Notes under the pieces: generated by a model | Told to the model about the DNA's origin: nothing | The model's database searches: none | What the model saw: only the letters and a program-made list of their open reading frames with translations | In this document: positions 24,443 through 36,110 of the stretch, piece after piece | How the letters are laid out: each line of letters opens with the position of its first letter | Numbering within the stretch: the stretch's first letter is position 1 | Program-made: the position numbers and the translations under genes | Origin: Ashinkailepas kermadecensis | Taxonomy: Eukaryota; Arthropoda; Thecostraca; Neolepadidae | NCBI GenBank assembly: GCA_034440615.1 | Contig: JAOTOM010002692.1 | Span: 1 to 64,000 of the forward strand | DNA: 64,000 nucleotides | Direction of reading: 5' to 3'

Positions 24443-25620
24443 AGTGTCAGCCTTACTGACAGTCTGGGTGTCGTCCAAAATTCTTCCCCGTTGCCCAACA
24501 GCATCGGCGTTTTTCAAGGATCATCTCTTGGACATCTCCTCTACTGCGTCTTCGCCAACGACCTCAGCCTGTTCGCCGAAGGCGCAGTGGTTATCCAATA
24601 CGCCGACGATACCAAAATTTTGGTCACTGGTAAGAAATCTGAAATTCAAAATGTCGTCGCTCATATGGAAACAGTTTTGGCCTCCCCCGACATCTGGTTT
24701 CGAGCAAATGGACTGAAAATTAACGTTGCTAGACACAGCTGATGCTGTTGGGCAGCCACAAAATCTGCGCGCCTTACCGGATATCACGGTGAAATTTCAC
24801 GATCACTATCTACCTACCATTTCGGAATGCAAAAATATCGGTCTTATTTTCGATCGCTCGCTCAGCTGGGACTCGCACGTCTCAGAAGTGACGGCGTTGT
24901 TTTGGAGTTCTGGGTGGTCTATCACATCTAAGGGGGAACCTCCCACCTGCCGTCATCTCCGCGCTTGTCAATGCTCTGGTCTTCTCGCAGATCCGCTACT
25001 GCATTTCTGTGTATGGTAACGGAACCAAAAAGAACTTATCTCGCATTCAAAAACTTATGAACTACTCGGCAAAAGTAATTTTCGACCGAAAAAAGTTTGC
25101 CCATGTTTCGGATCTGCTGAGGAGACTGGGCCGGCTCAGCGAGGAGAAGTTAGCCAGATATCACACCCTGTGCCTCACGGACAAGGTGCGCCGTCATGGT
25201 GAGCCAGAGTCACTGGCTCATGACCTCACCACCGTGGCGGAGGTTCGTGACCGGACCACCCGTCAGAACTATCACTTGCATGTCCCCCGGTCCCGCACTG
25301 AGATGCGGAAGAGACGATTTAGCTCCAGAGTACCACTGCTGTACAACACGTTGCCACCCGAGCTGATGTGGCTTCCCGTGCCGATCTTTGGTCGCCGCCC
25401 ACGGCGGCATCAGTTTAACGTGCCGCCCGTGCCGGACTGATTTGTTGCTCGCCCTGCTGTATTTGATTAGTATTTTTTGCAATTGTATTATGACATGTAT
25501 GACCACCGGTTTAACTGTGATGTGATTTTGACCTTTTGTGTTGTGCTGTTTTGTCTCATTAACGCGTGGTCGTAATAGCCACAAGTCCATTGTGGATTAC
25601 CTCAATAAAAGTATGTCTGT
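24443..25620 (+). pseudogene. 5'-truncated non-LTR RT (family A), copy 2
   Basis: The RT palm appears at 24443-24740: IGVFQGSSLGHLLYCVFAND, then VIQYADDTKILVTGKKSEI with the catalytic YADD at 24599-24610, then WFRANGLKINV. A frameshift follows, then NLRALPDITVKFHDHYLPTI and CKNIGLIFDRSLSWDSHV. After another frameshift comes LSRIQKLMNYSAKVIFDRKK and the C-terminal tail DLLRRLGRLSEEKLARYHTL, with a stop at 25438-25440. The 3' UTR ends GTGGATTACCTCAATAAAAG then (TCTG)n. Fingers and endonuclease are missing, as expected of 5'-truncated insertions. Confidence 0.9.
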
Positions 25621-25625
25621 CTGTC

Positions 25626-25876
25626 TGTCTGGGTCAGGTCGTCATCTGGCCACACACGAGCCTTACCTGGCTGGGTCAGGCCGTCATCTGGCCACACACG
25701 AGCCTTACCTGGCTGGGTCAGGCCGTCATCTGGCCACACACGAGCCTTACCTGGCTGGGTCGGGCTGTCATCTGGCCATACACGAGCCTTACCTGGCTGG
25801 GTCAGGCCGTCATCTGGCCACACACGAGCCTTACCTGGCTGGGTCGGGCTGTCATCTGGCCACACACGAGCCATAC
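25626..25876. repeat. 42-bp minisatellite at the 3' end of family A, 6 copies
   Basis: Six units contain GTCATCTGGCCACACACGAG then CCTTACCTGGCTGGGTC, with few substitutions. They start immediately after the TCTGTCTG tail of the retroelement. The same unit follows copy 1 at 20560-20620. Confidence 0.95.
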
Positions 25877-25884
25877 GTTGCTGG

Positions 25885-26104
25885 CATAGTTCACTAATAT
25901 GTCGCTTGGCTCGGTTTTATATGTGATTTGACCACGCTGATCATACTCGAACGTTAGTGTACAATGCTTAATTAATTCATAGGCGAAACTTGCTATAAAA
26001 CGCCTTGATGTATTATGGGTGGGTGTGGTATATGTGCCTACTCTTTCAAAAGAAGTAACCACAGGGTCATCTTTAATTTTGGCGTGATGTATGCATGTGC
26101 ACAC
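25885..26104 (-). other. Unassigned protein-like open frame
   Basis: The minus-strand open frame has natural-looking composition: HHAKIKDDPVVTSFERVGTY, then TTPTHNTSRRFIASFAYELI, then CTLTFEYDQRGQITYKTEPS. I do not recognise a domain. There is no in-frame ATG at its start, and the frame continues into the reverse complement of the 42-bp repeat. It may be an exon or an unrecognised transposon piece; a possible donor (AAC then GTATGG) follows it. No signal peptide or membrane segment is visible. Confidence 0.3.
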
Positions 26105-26149
26105 GTCGCTTAAGTTTTCTTAGCACAAAATCCACCGATTCAGGAGGAA

Positions 26150-26445
26150 ATTAACCCTCGCTGGGCCAGGTGTGGATCAGGTCTAGGTCCAGGTGTGGGA
26201 AGACCAGGTCCCGGTCCTGACGGGTGTGGTGGTCACGGTGCTCGGCTACTTTGGTGATGGTACCGGCTAACAAAGCCGGCCCCCGCAGACACCGCACCTT
26301 GTGAAGCACGTACAGCGCGTGGTATGAGGCCAAGTTCTCGGCGCTCATCCCGTCAAGGCGCTCTAACAGACCTGCGACATGGTCAAATTTAGTTCGTCCG
26401 AATATAAGTTTTGCTATATAGTTAATCTTGTTTTTTAATCCGAGA
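26150..26445 (-). pseudogene. Divergent family A-like RT tail fragment
   Basis: The minus-strand frame reads NKINYIAKLIFGRTKFDHVA, then GLLERLDGMSAENLASYHAL and LHKVRCLRGPALLAGTITKV. It is homologous to the tail at 25050-25290 but clearly diverged. Adjacent at 26478-26575 are three imperfect copies of a unit containing CGCCAGGCCAGGGG. It represents an older or sister family. Confidence 0.75.
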
Positions 26446-27142
26446 CATATTATTTTGGGTATAATTACAGTAGACCGAAATGCAGTACCGGAACCCTCGC
26501 CAGGCCAGGGGCGGGCATTAACCCTCGCCAGGCCAGGGGTGGGCATCAACACCGCCCGGGCCAGGGGTAGGCGCTCTTGAAAGCCTTGCACTAACTTCCG
26601 ATCTGCAGAAACTGGGATAAAATGCAAGACTCCATAAAATGGCTCTGGTCATGGAGAGACCGAAGCATACCTTGCATAAACATTTTGGCTGCTAATGCGG
26701 CGTCCAGGTCCAATTAATTTAATATGCGGACTGCAACTTAAAGTCATGAAATTGCTTTAATAGGCATAATTATATAATTATGTTATTAATATTAATATTA
26801 TTAATATTAAATTATATTAATAGGCATAATAGCTTCATTTCTTTCGGCATTGCCTTTCAAGAATTAACATATATAGATGCATTAATGTTGATCATAGTAA
26901 AATGTGGTCAATATGACAGGTATGATATGACAGGTTAAGTCAGAATATGGTGTGGAAACCAGCTTCCAGACTATGCAGGTCAGGGACAAGGAAAATGTCC
27001 CTGGCAAGCCGATATACCCTATAGGTCATATCACAGCATGTTGCTTCATTATCGGCCATGCTGAGGTTTTTAACGGCAATAATAGGTCAGCTTAGTGATA
27101 TGCCCATCACCATGGGCAATGGCCTGGAATATATATATATAT
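26446..27142. other. No gene; short repeats and AT-rich sequence
   Basis: Contains the three-copy CGCCAGGCCAGGGG-type repeat (26478-26575) and an AT-rich segment of TTAATATTAATATTA type (about 26775-26820). No coding motif. Confidence 0.5.
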
Positions 27143-27383
27143 ACCTTATTTGATCTGATTTGACCTTTCTATGTAATTACTTTTCAAACAGTGTACACTT
27201 TGGCGAAGGCTTAACTGATCGTTTTAAAATCTACATATTGTTCCAGCATATACGCAAGGTTAAGTCACGAGGTCAGAAGCTGGATATTGTACAAATACGT
27301 TTCAGTATCATGTCAGCATCAGTTTTTCTTTGGTATAAACTTTCATACTTCAAAAGTCATATATAAATATAAATATATATGTA
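27143..27383 (+). repeat. Left arm of a long inverted repeat
   Basis: This roughly 235-base segment (TATTTGATCTGATTTGACCT, then CAAACAGTGTACACTTTGGC, then CAGTATCATGTCAGCATCAG) recurs as its reverse complement at 32488-32708 with few differences. A TA microsatellite lies immediately inside both arms. Confidence 0.93.
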
Positions 27384-27406
27384 TTTATGTACTTATGTAT
27401 AGATAT

Positions 27407-27407
<1 letters not shown>

Positions 27408-27484
<77 letters not shown>
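27408..27484. repeat. (TA)n microsatellite
   Basis: About 37 TA repeats just inside the left arm of the inverted repeat. Confidence 0.97.
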
Positions 27485-27487
<3 letters not shown>

Positions 27488-27509
27488 ATATATAAATATA
27501 TCTCTCTCT

Positions 27510-28712
27510 CTACTGATGCACATCAGGTCCCAGCCCATGATAATTCGACTACAGTGCCTACTCTGGGAAGTATTCAAACTGACGAACAGGAAGGTCTAGG
27601 AATAATTAATTCCCTAAGTGCAAATAAATCCACTGGTCCAGAACAAATTCCAATCAAACTTTGCTATTTTGATAAGATCTGGCACAAAGGGCTCCTCTTC
27701 AAATGCAAAAATCAATTCGGACTTACTGACTCACTCCATGACTGGTTACAATCATATCTACTAAACAGAAGACAACGAGTACGGATCGGTGATGCTTTTT
27801 CAACGACCGAAATTATAAATGCGGGATGTCTACAAGGTTCTGTCCTAGGACCCTTATTATCACTAATGTATCTTGACGAACTTTCAAAACGTACATCACA
27901 TGACATTCTCTTATTCGCTGATGACACTTCGCTGTATGCCTCTAACACGACTGTCAACATTAACGCTGTGCAACGGACACTTCAACGTGACTTAGACGAA
28001 ATACATAAATATGGCCAAGAATAGGCAATCACCTTCAACACTTCGAAAACAATTCAACAAACATTTTCGCACAAACGTCAGCACAGCCCGCCAGCACTAA
28101 TATTTGGAGGCGATAGCATACCAATACATGACACACATACCCATCTCGGACTTGCCCTGTCCCACGATCTTCACTTTCACGAGCACATAAACATAATTTG
28201 CCAACAAATTAACAGAGCACTTGGTCCACTGTATCCTATTGCAAAATATATACCCAGACCGATTCTAGATTAGATATACACCACATACATCAGACCTCAC
28301 TTTGGCTATTGTGATGTTATTTACGATGGACAAATTACGATCCAAGATGCAACACGACTAGACCACTCTACAAGCCAGAGCAGGACGGCTAGTAACCGCG
28401 ACACTCTTTAGATCATCTACTGAAAAAATTCGACTGGACCTAGGATGGACCTCACTATATACCAGACGACGCATACACAAGTTGATACTTTATCATAAAT
28501 TAAGCGACTCAGAACAGAACACACCAAACTATATCAGTACTATTGTAATGAAGCTTACATTTTTTTCGGCATGCAATTTTCAACATTTTCCCATCCGACC
28601 AAGCCGCAAGACGCCCGGCCAGATCTCGGCCACCTTTTTCCTCCCCTCTCACATTGCCTTCAAACACCGCCGGACCGACCCTCGGTACGTGTCGTCTTCA
28701 AAGGCGGCATGA
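27510..28712 (+). pseudogene. Non-LTR RT fragment (family C)
   Basis: The frame reads INSLSANKSTGPEQIPIKLC (the usual KS.GPD.IP motif), then LHDWLQSYLLNRRQRVRIGD, AGCLQGSVLGPLLSLMYLDE and ILLFADDTSLYASNTTVNIN, with catalytic FADD at about 27914-27925. After a stop at 28022 the thumb follows: FNTSKTIQQTFSHKR, THLGLALSHDLHFHEHINII and YTTYIRPHFGYCDVIYDG. The C-terminal region (28380-28712) is frameshifted. The segment between motifs 1 and 3 (the FDK..H..L block) is shortened, so RT is internally deleted. Confidence 0.88.
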
Positions 28713-31164
28713 AATAAACAACGGCATCAGCCTCCCGTCTGGACCAAAACAACCGAAGGGTGCCCGGCCAGCTGTGACCCAGTCCCGGTGAAAACCTACA
28801 GACCGTCCTGACAGCCCCAGGCGGCTTCACCACACACACGGCCTGAGGGGAAGAAAGAAAGAAAAAAACACTCCCACCAATCAAAAGGCAGAACCCAATC
28901 CGGAGCCCTGGGAGTGGCTGGAAATTAGAAAAGGTGGAGCTACGGAATGGACGAAAATCTGGCAGCCTGGCAGAAGGGCTCGGGAGAATCTCTCTCGGAC
29001 GCTCGCTCTCGGACGGTCTCTCTCGCGCAAGATCTCTCTCACTCTCTCTCTCACGGACTTTCGCACTCATGGAGGCAGACGTGACATGAAGTGCCGGGCG
29101 GTGGAGAGTGACGACGGCTGGAGGGCGACGACCATCGGGCATGTGAGTGTCATACGTCTGACATGTCTTCCTCTTTTTCAAACCTTTCCGAACCAACCTA
29201 AGTTCTATCACCCAGCTTGTGTCTCCTCAACGTCATTCACTTACTGAAAGGGGCGACCTGTTTTATTGGAGGGACCAAATAGGATACATTCAGGGTGGGG
29301 AGGGAGTGTGTCGCGGAGGGAGTGTGTCGCGGAGGAAGTTTGTCGCGGAGGGAGTGTGTCGCGTGCAAGGATTGAGATGGCGAGTAGTGTGTGTGTGTGT
29401 GTAAGAAGCGCGTGGGTGTAATGAGATGCGGCGTATGGAAATTTAAATATACTAGATTAATTATATAAATTATGTGGCAGTAGTCGGCAGTGATGGACGG
29501 GAACAGCGGCGGAGCAGGATCGGATCAAGTAAAACATGTAGTCCAGCACAATTATGCTTGCAACAATTCCTGTCTTCCTCTCCCCGTCTAAATAAACTCG
29601 GCCTTTAGACTAACAGGAGTTCAAACAATAATGCTATAGCTACCCACCGGCTGTGGTGCAACCCTTTTCGTTGCAATCCAAACTTTACGTGAACACAAGG
29701 TATGATGTTCACATGATGTTTGATGTTTGCCTGAGATGAATTTGCCATATAAAGTAAATCCACATATAAGCGAGGCAGTCGACCTGCGAGCCGTCCTCTT
29801 ATGGACTGAACGTTCTCGGGTAACGGTAATGAGTGTCAAAGCCAGTTTTTAACTTGTCTAGAATATTAATGTTGTTTATATATACATATATGATCTGCGT
29901 TGCGAGAGGGTGCGATGAACGGACACTTCGGGGGGCATTAGCACATGCTCTGGTTCTTTGACTGCGAAATCCCGCTGGCCTCTGTGATCCAGGGGCGCAG
30001 GTGGGGGCGGGCACAGTATGCAGGTCGGATGGGCTGTCGAGCCCCACCTTGCGTCCGTCGAGTTTGGCGCCGAACAATAGGGTAATGCAAAACACTGCAC
30101 GGTCGTGAGTCCGCCCCCCCCCCCCGTTCGCTATGCATTTGGACACGGAGCCGTGTAGCGCTCGGGGGGGGGGGGACATTCGGACAGGTTTGGCGTGCCA
30201 TAAGCCCCGAAGCTGAAAGGGTAGGGCAGGCTAGGTTATATAGACGACCAGGGGACGTGCCCAACGTGGTAAGGATCCGTGCCCGCCCGTGAGGACGTTC
30301 ACCTGGTCGCACAGTATCAGTATACGGAGAATAAGGCCCGGTGCGGCATCGACTGATTTTTTAAGGTTAAGGTATGAGAGTCAAAGACACCAGAGCACTT
30401 GTATAAGCCCTCGGAGCTAGTACGATGAGCCCCTCGTAGCATTAAGACTACATCCATGCGAGGAACACTGTCAATAATGGCGAGGCCAGCTATGATGGCA
30501 GTGGAAGGTTTACATATTCGGCCAACCTACCATCAAAAGTAGAGCAGTGATCCGTCGATATATGTGTTTGTGTACCGCTGAGGGGGGGGGGGGAGCGCAA
30601 TTTGGGGACCAAGTATTTCATTAATTAATAGGGATAGAATGAATGGGACGAGCGAATGTGAAGTGAATGAGGAGAATGAATGTGCTTTAGGTAGCTTTAA
30701 GGACCAGCGGAAGCCACTTGGGGCTCAATCACAGGCACCTATTTCGAGTGGAACATTGCACAAAATTATACTACTATTAGCATCCAAAAGTCCCAACTCG
30801 GGACAAGTCATTGAAACCAACAGCAAATTGCATTCTCATTGATTATCTAAATACAACGTATTAATTCTAATTTGGCTAGACACTCATTTACCTATATGGT
30901 GTTCCCAAAACTTTGACCTCGCACACATATAAATTCGTGTTAGGGACGGTAGCTCAAACAACATCAAGCCGGCTGGGGTTTGGGGAGTGAGTGGTGGAGG
31001 TGGTGGGGAAACACAGCACAACACACCCCCGACAGAGGCACAATCAGCAAAGGAGATAATTAGCTCAATCTAAATCTAGTCAGCCCATGTTCAGGCTTGT
31101 TAAAGTGCAGTCTCAGTTAAAATAAAGCCCCCCAATAGTTCAATCAGATCAGTTCCAGTTAGGC
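28713..31164. other. No gene recognised; CT-rich, 16-bp and GT repeats
   Basis: Includes a CT-rich tract (28990-29065), a 16-bp tandem repeat of the GAGGGAGTGTGTCGCG type (about four copies, 29297-29363) and a GT run (29387-29402). Poly-C/G patches lie at 30113-30127 and 30164-30176, and a G-run at 30582-30593. The long minus-strand frame at 28.7-29.2 kb is low complexity (RERESERD type) and not a credible gene. Confidence 0.5.
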
Positions 31165-31876
31165 TTGGTTAGCCCTCCATTTCCACACACCCATTATAGC
31201 CCTCACACACACAGCTTCCCCAGTCACACACCCCTCACCCGCCACACCCGCCAAACCACCGAAACCACCACCCCCACACCCCACCGACGGCAGAGCCGCC
31301 ACCCCTACACTATCATACCTCAAACACGTGTGCACGAAATAGACAGGGAACTTCGTAACGCCAGCCATCACACAGTAGCTGCAAACCATACATCATCCTT
31401 TGAAAAAATCGTTCTTCCCAGCTACTAGACGTCTTTGGAACAGCCTAACCGAAAGCACACGCTGTCTCCCCCACATCTCCTTCAAAAACGCGATTACGCA
31501 GCAGTTCGGTGTGCCCAGTCCACCAAAATCCTACACTTTTGGATCAAAGAAAGGAAACTCCCTTCATACCAGACTTCGGGTTGATATGTCTCATCTAAAC
31601 TCCCATCTATTTCGAATTCAAAGACGTGCATCTCCCGAATGTTCTTGCGGCTGCCAAAACGAAAATGTCCGGCACCTAATTCTAGATTGTCCAAATCACA
31701 TTGACCCTCGAAATAAACTATTCAACAACATTTCACAACATCTTTGCCAGAATTTTCCAGAATTCCAGCCACTAACCAAGCTTCGTATCCTGCTACATGG
31801 GGAGGGATTGAGCGAAAACGACGGTTGGGTGGTAGCTTTCCATTTTCACAACTTTTTATTCGAAACTCAGATTTGA
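31165..31876 (+). pseudogene. C-terminal part of a non-LTR RT ORF with zinc finger
   Basis: The frame 31400-31876 reads FFPATRRLWNSLTESTRCLP, LHTRLRVDMSHLNSHLFRI and SPECSCGCQNENVRHLILDC, then PNHIDPRNKLF. The C.CG..E...H.ILDCP....R motif is the C-terminal finger of many non-LTR ORF2 proteins. The preceding Pro/Thr/His-rich 31165-31400 continues in another frame. It may belong to the same family as 27510-28712, since both lie between the inverted arms at 27143 and 32708. Confidence 0.85.
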
Positions 31877-32157
31877 CATGAACTAACATTGCTAACCAGT
31901 TAATAATGGCCTAAAGTTGCACTAAATTGGGGTCGCGACCCATGCTGGATTGGGCTGGCCCATGCTTCACGGGTGATCTGTGGCGTCGGCGTTAGGGATA
32001 TGTCAGAAAATATCAGATTGAGAAGATTGTGCTAACGTTTAAATTTTGCTACAATGTCAATCAGAACTTCAGATAGGTGCCATGATTTAAGCACCTAGTG
32101 CTTCTGCACCACTCTGAGAGAATGTCCAACAGAACTGTAAGATGATTGCAATAAACG

Positions 32158-32295
<138 letters not shown>

Positions 32296-32347
32296 TATAT
32301 ATGTATATATATACATATATACATACATACATACATATTGATTCATG

Positions 32348-32478
<131 letters not shown>

Positions 32479-32487
32479 TATATTTAT

Positions 32488-32708
32488 ATATGACTTTTGA
32501 AGTATGAAAGTTGTATACCAAAGAAAAACTGATGCTGACATGATACTGAAACGTATTTGTACAATATCCAGCTTATGACCTCGTGACCTAACCTTGCGTA
32601 TACGCTGGAACAATATGTAGATTTCAAAACGATCAGTTAAGCCTTCGCCAAAGTGTACACTGTTTGAAAAGTAAGTACATAGAAAGGTCAAATCAGATCA
32701 AATATGGT
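32488..32708 (-). repeat. Right arm of the long inverted repeat
   Basis: Reverse-complement copy of 27143-27383, ending in AAATCAGATCAAATATGGTC. The two arms enclose about 5.1 kb holding family C RT pieces and microsatellites. Confidence 0.93.
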
Positions 32709-33336
32709 CCGATCACACGAGATCAAGTAATTTCAGGTCTTTGGTTGGCCATCCAATGTCATGTCGCACAATTTAAGCGGCGCGGAAACCGAAATCAGAT
32801 ATGACTACCAGGAACGGTGATATTTTATATATGACGGCTTGGTGTAGAATATACATGTTATGTTATGTAATATACATGTTATGCACATGTTATTGGACTT
32901 AACAGTGTGTCATTGACCTTCGATACGTAACTTTGACCAGAATATTACATTGCATGTTCTTTATCATTTTCGGAGTGAAAAACTACCTCAAGTTGAATTT
33001 TCGCAACTCGATGCGTTAAGGAATTGAAATCTGACCGAACGTCACGTCGGGTCAAGGTTCAAATTCTCATTTCGAATTCAAAGCTTAACTCCAACAAGGT
33101 TCACATTTTACTCAATGTCTTAACCTTACTTAGCATTTTAAGAGAGCAGGATTGATCGTCTTGATGAAAGAACAGTGCGATCGAGTTTGGTGTTGATATG
33201 TTGCAGCCACTCCAAATGACGTCACCGTGAAGTTCTTGGAACATTGCACTCTTTGACCCATCTCCGGTCAATGATTTCGATAATTTGGCCTGAAATTTGT
33301 GTTAGGTATGCAAGGTCAATAAATAAGAAAGCATGT
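32709..33336. other. No recognised feature
   Basis: AT-rich noncoding sequence; nothing recognised. Confidence 0.5.
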
Positions 33337-33505
33337 AGGGTCCCAGCTGAAGGTGCCGACAGCTGAAAGGGTCCCAGCTGCCGACACCATCCCCCGGCTG
33401 TTAGAAGGGACCCCTACCGCCGAAAGGGTCCAAGTTGCCGGCACCCTCACCCGGTTGTTAGAAGGGACCCCTACCACCAAAAGGGTCCCAGTTGCCGGCA
33501 GGAAG
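33337..33505. repeat. ~66-bp tandem repeat, about 2.5 copies
   Basis: Units contain GTTAGAAGGGACCCCTACC, then AAAGGGTCC and GTTGCCGGCA. The first unit is more diverged. Confidence 0.85.
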
Positions 33506-36048
33506 GCCCATGTAATGGGGGGCTTCTTGCAGTGCTCAAAAATTACAGTGCAGAATTGTGGCAATATAAAAATAGCTTTCGTGAAACGGAACTGTGTCCA
33601 ACACAGCTATATTGATATTCACGTATCAAATCCCTCCCCCACGGGAGCTTGGCTGGCGTGGCAGCACGTGCGCCCTATATCATTTTCAACCGGTGAATTT
33701 GTCTGAAGCAAACTCGCCGATTCATCGATGGATTTCGAAGACGCATTTGCGAAAGCTATTTAGCCATTGATTGTCACAAAAATGCTGCACTGTAATTGGT
33801 TCAGTTGGTGCCCGCACAGATAAAAACACTGATATTGATCAGAATCGTCAAACGCGTCATATATGTAGCTAAACGACACCCCAGCAGCTGACGCTATTGT
33901 CCAACCTGACTCGATAGGCCTTGGGAATGACACTATAAACTAACCCAATGCCTATCGAGCCGAACTGACCTACCAGTCGACCATTACCATATTCAACTTC
34001 AAGATTCAAGTCACGTCAATTTCGATTTGTTTTCATTTATCTCCACTGAACAGAGAGCGCACGTGCTCCAAGCTGCCTAGCGTCCACCAGCCCGCCAATG
34101 CAGACTAGTTGATGGACACCATCATCCAGGGGCGGTCGGCCCCAGGGTCGGCCCATGTCAGGCACTAAGGCAGTCCCTCACCTGAGTAGAGCTGGGAAGT
34201 ATTTTTGTATTCTATTTTCGTACAAATGATCCTTTCATCCACTCGAAGATAGCAAAGTTGAAAACAAAACTGGAAACAAATATGCTTTGGTGACTCGTAA
34301 TTATCGTGAAAATTGAAGTTCACATTTACATCTTAGCTTCAAAACAGCTCTATCACCGGTCGGCAAATGCATGCCTCTGGCATATTTCGCCATATATTGC
34401 GCTTTCGTTTCATAAAAAGTGCAGGAAATGCGGCCTTTGTTGAGTGGAATCCGTTCTACTCCAATGGAAATCGCTCTGTGTGAGGGACACTTTTGAGGTG
34501 CATCGGGCCATGTTTTGCACAGAAATGGTCCCATTGATTCGTGAAAATAAGGGAATGTGCGGAATTGTTGGGCAGGAGCAAGTTGCCTACCCACCCACTT
34601 AGGTAGGTACGATATGGGCAAATACTAGAACCGAAAGCTCAACGAGGAAGTCTGTTAGTGACCAGCGGCTCTTACTGGCCTTTGATGGGATGCTAAGTCA
34701 GCTCTGTAAATGCAATGCATTCACTAGTGTTTCCAGGACGGACATATCAGTCCAGCCAACCAAGAAAAAAACAGCCTGATTTGGAGCAAACTTGTTCTTC
34801 AATCTCAAATTATGCAAAACCTAGTTGCGTTTTATGAAGGTGTTGCTCTGAGCTCATGCTTAGGTACATAGTTAGGCACCTACTAAGCTTTCCAAATCCA
34901 GGAATTTGAAAATTTGCGAGAAGTATTTTTTACTTGGCCGTACGAAACGACTCAAAACCAACTTTTCGTGTCCGCTCAACGCATGCAATTTGGGTAAATA
35001 TATAGAAGCCCCTAGGCACTTTTTGTTAAAGCAATTGCACAGAAAATGAGTGGTCCCATCATCTTAGTCACATCCATAAACATTGCATTGGAATGATATA
35101 TTCCAAGAATTCATAAAATATCTTAAAGCACAAATTTACCAAAAAGAACATAACAATCAATAAAAAAAAACATTTCAAACAACACTGAAAATAACATCTT
35201 TTGTGACAATGCAGATGTAGGCCATACCCCCTCACTTCAAAAAAAGTATGGGAAGTATACAGAAAAGGTGTTTTGTGTTGGGCAGCATATATTGAAGAAT
35301 TATGTAATATTACAATAAAAACATAACCCAACCTAACCTAACCTGACCTAACCTAACATAATCTACTGATGTTAGATTACCTAAACCTACTGATATTGGA
35401 TCAACTAATCCTACTCATGTTGGATCACCTAATATCACTGCATCACTGGAGTATCATCAATGTATCAATGTATTATCTGCAGTATCAATGCCAGTTGACA
35501 TCATTTCAAAGAAAGAAACTCTTTCTTATATGCTATTTCCCAAAGAAATGGTGCCTAAAGAAGTTGCTGGGTAAACTTCAACAAGTCCAGTCCATGAATT
35601 ATTGTTTCTGATTTGCTCTCAGGGGCTTCTGTATCAGTAAAAAAGTCGTTGTTTGGCAAGTCGGCAAGTCGTTGTCTGAATCGTTGGACTGATTGGATTT
35701 TCCGTAAATACCTCTTTTTGGTGTGCCATGATTGTGTAGAATGGACAAAAGTAGTCCTGCCTATATTAGGAACAATTGTTGACAGTCCATACAATATATT
35801 TGTGTGTGTGTGTGTGTATATCTGTGTGTGTGTGTGTGTGTGTGTGCGTGTGCGAAGAAGTAGTAATGTAAAGACCCATTTGATGTAAAATACCTTGCTT
35901 AATGTTTGCTTCAGTTTACCAAAGCACATGCACAATTTAGCATGACTATAGGAATTGTAGTTTTTTAACAATTGCGAACAGAAACTTTTTATCTTAGCCA
36001 ACATTATTCCTGGATCTGCACCTGGATCTGTGGAATCCACGTCCTGTC

Positions 36049-36051
<3 letters not shown>
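33506..36051. other. No gene recognised; CCTAA run and GT microsatellite
   Basis: AT-rich, with a CCTAA-type run (35329-35358, opposite orientation to 3211-3243) and a GT microsatellite (35801-35846). No protein motif. The upstream exon(s) of the channel gene may lie here or further left but were not identified. Confidence 0.45.

Positions 36052-36106
<55 letters not shown>
36052..36106. repeat. (TA)n microsatellite
   Basis: About 26 TA repeats. Confidence 0.97.

Positions 36107-36110
<4 letters not shown>

Noticed and set aside
28660..29211. 183-codon minus-strand frame rich in RERESERD
   Set aside because: Produced by the CT-rich tract; no domain, and the composition shifts along the frame.
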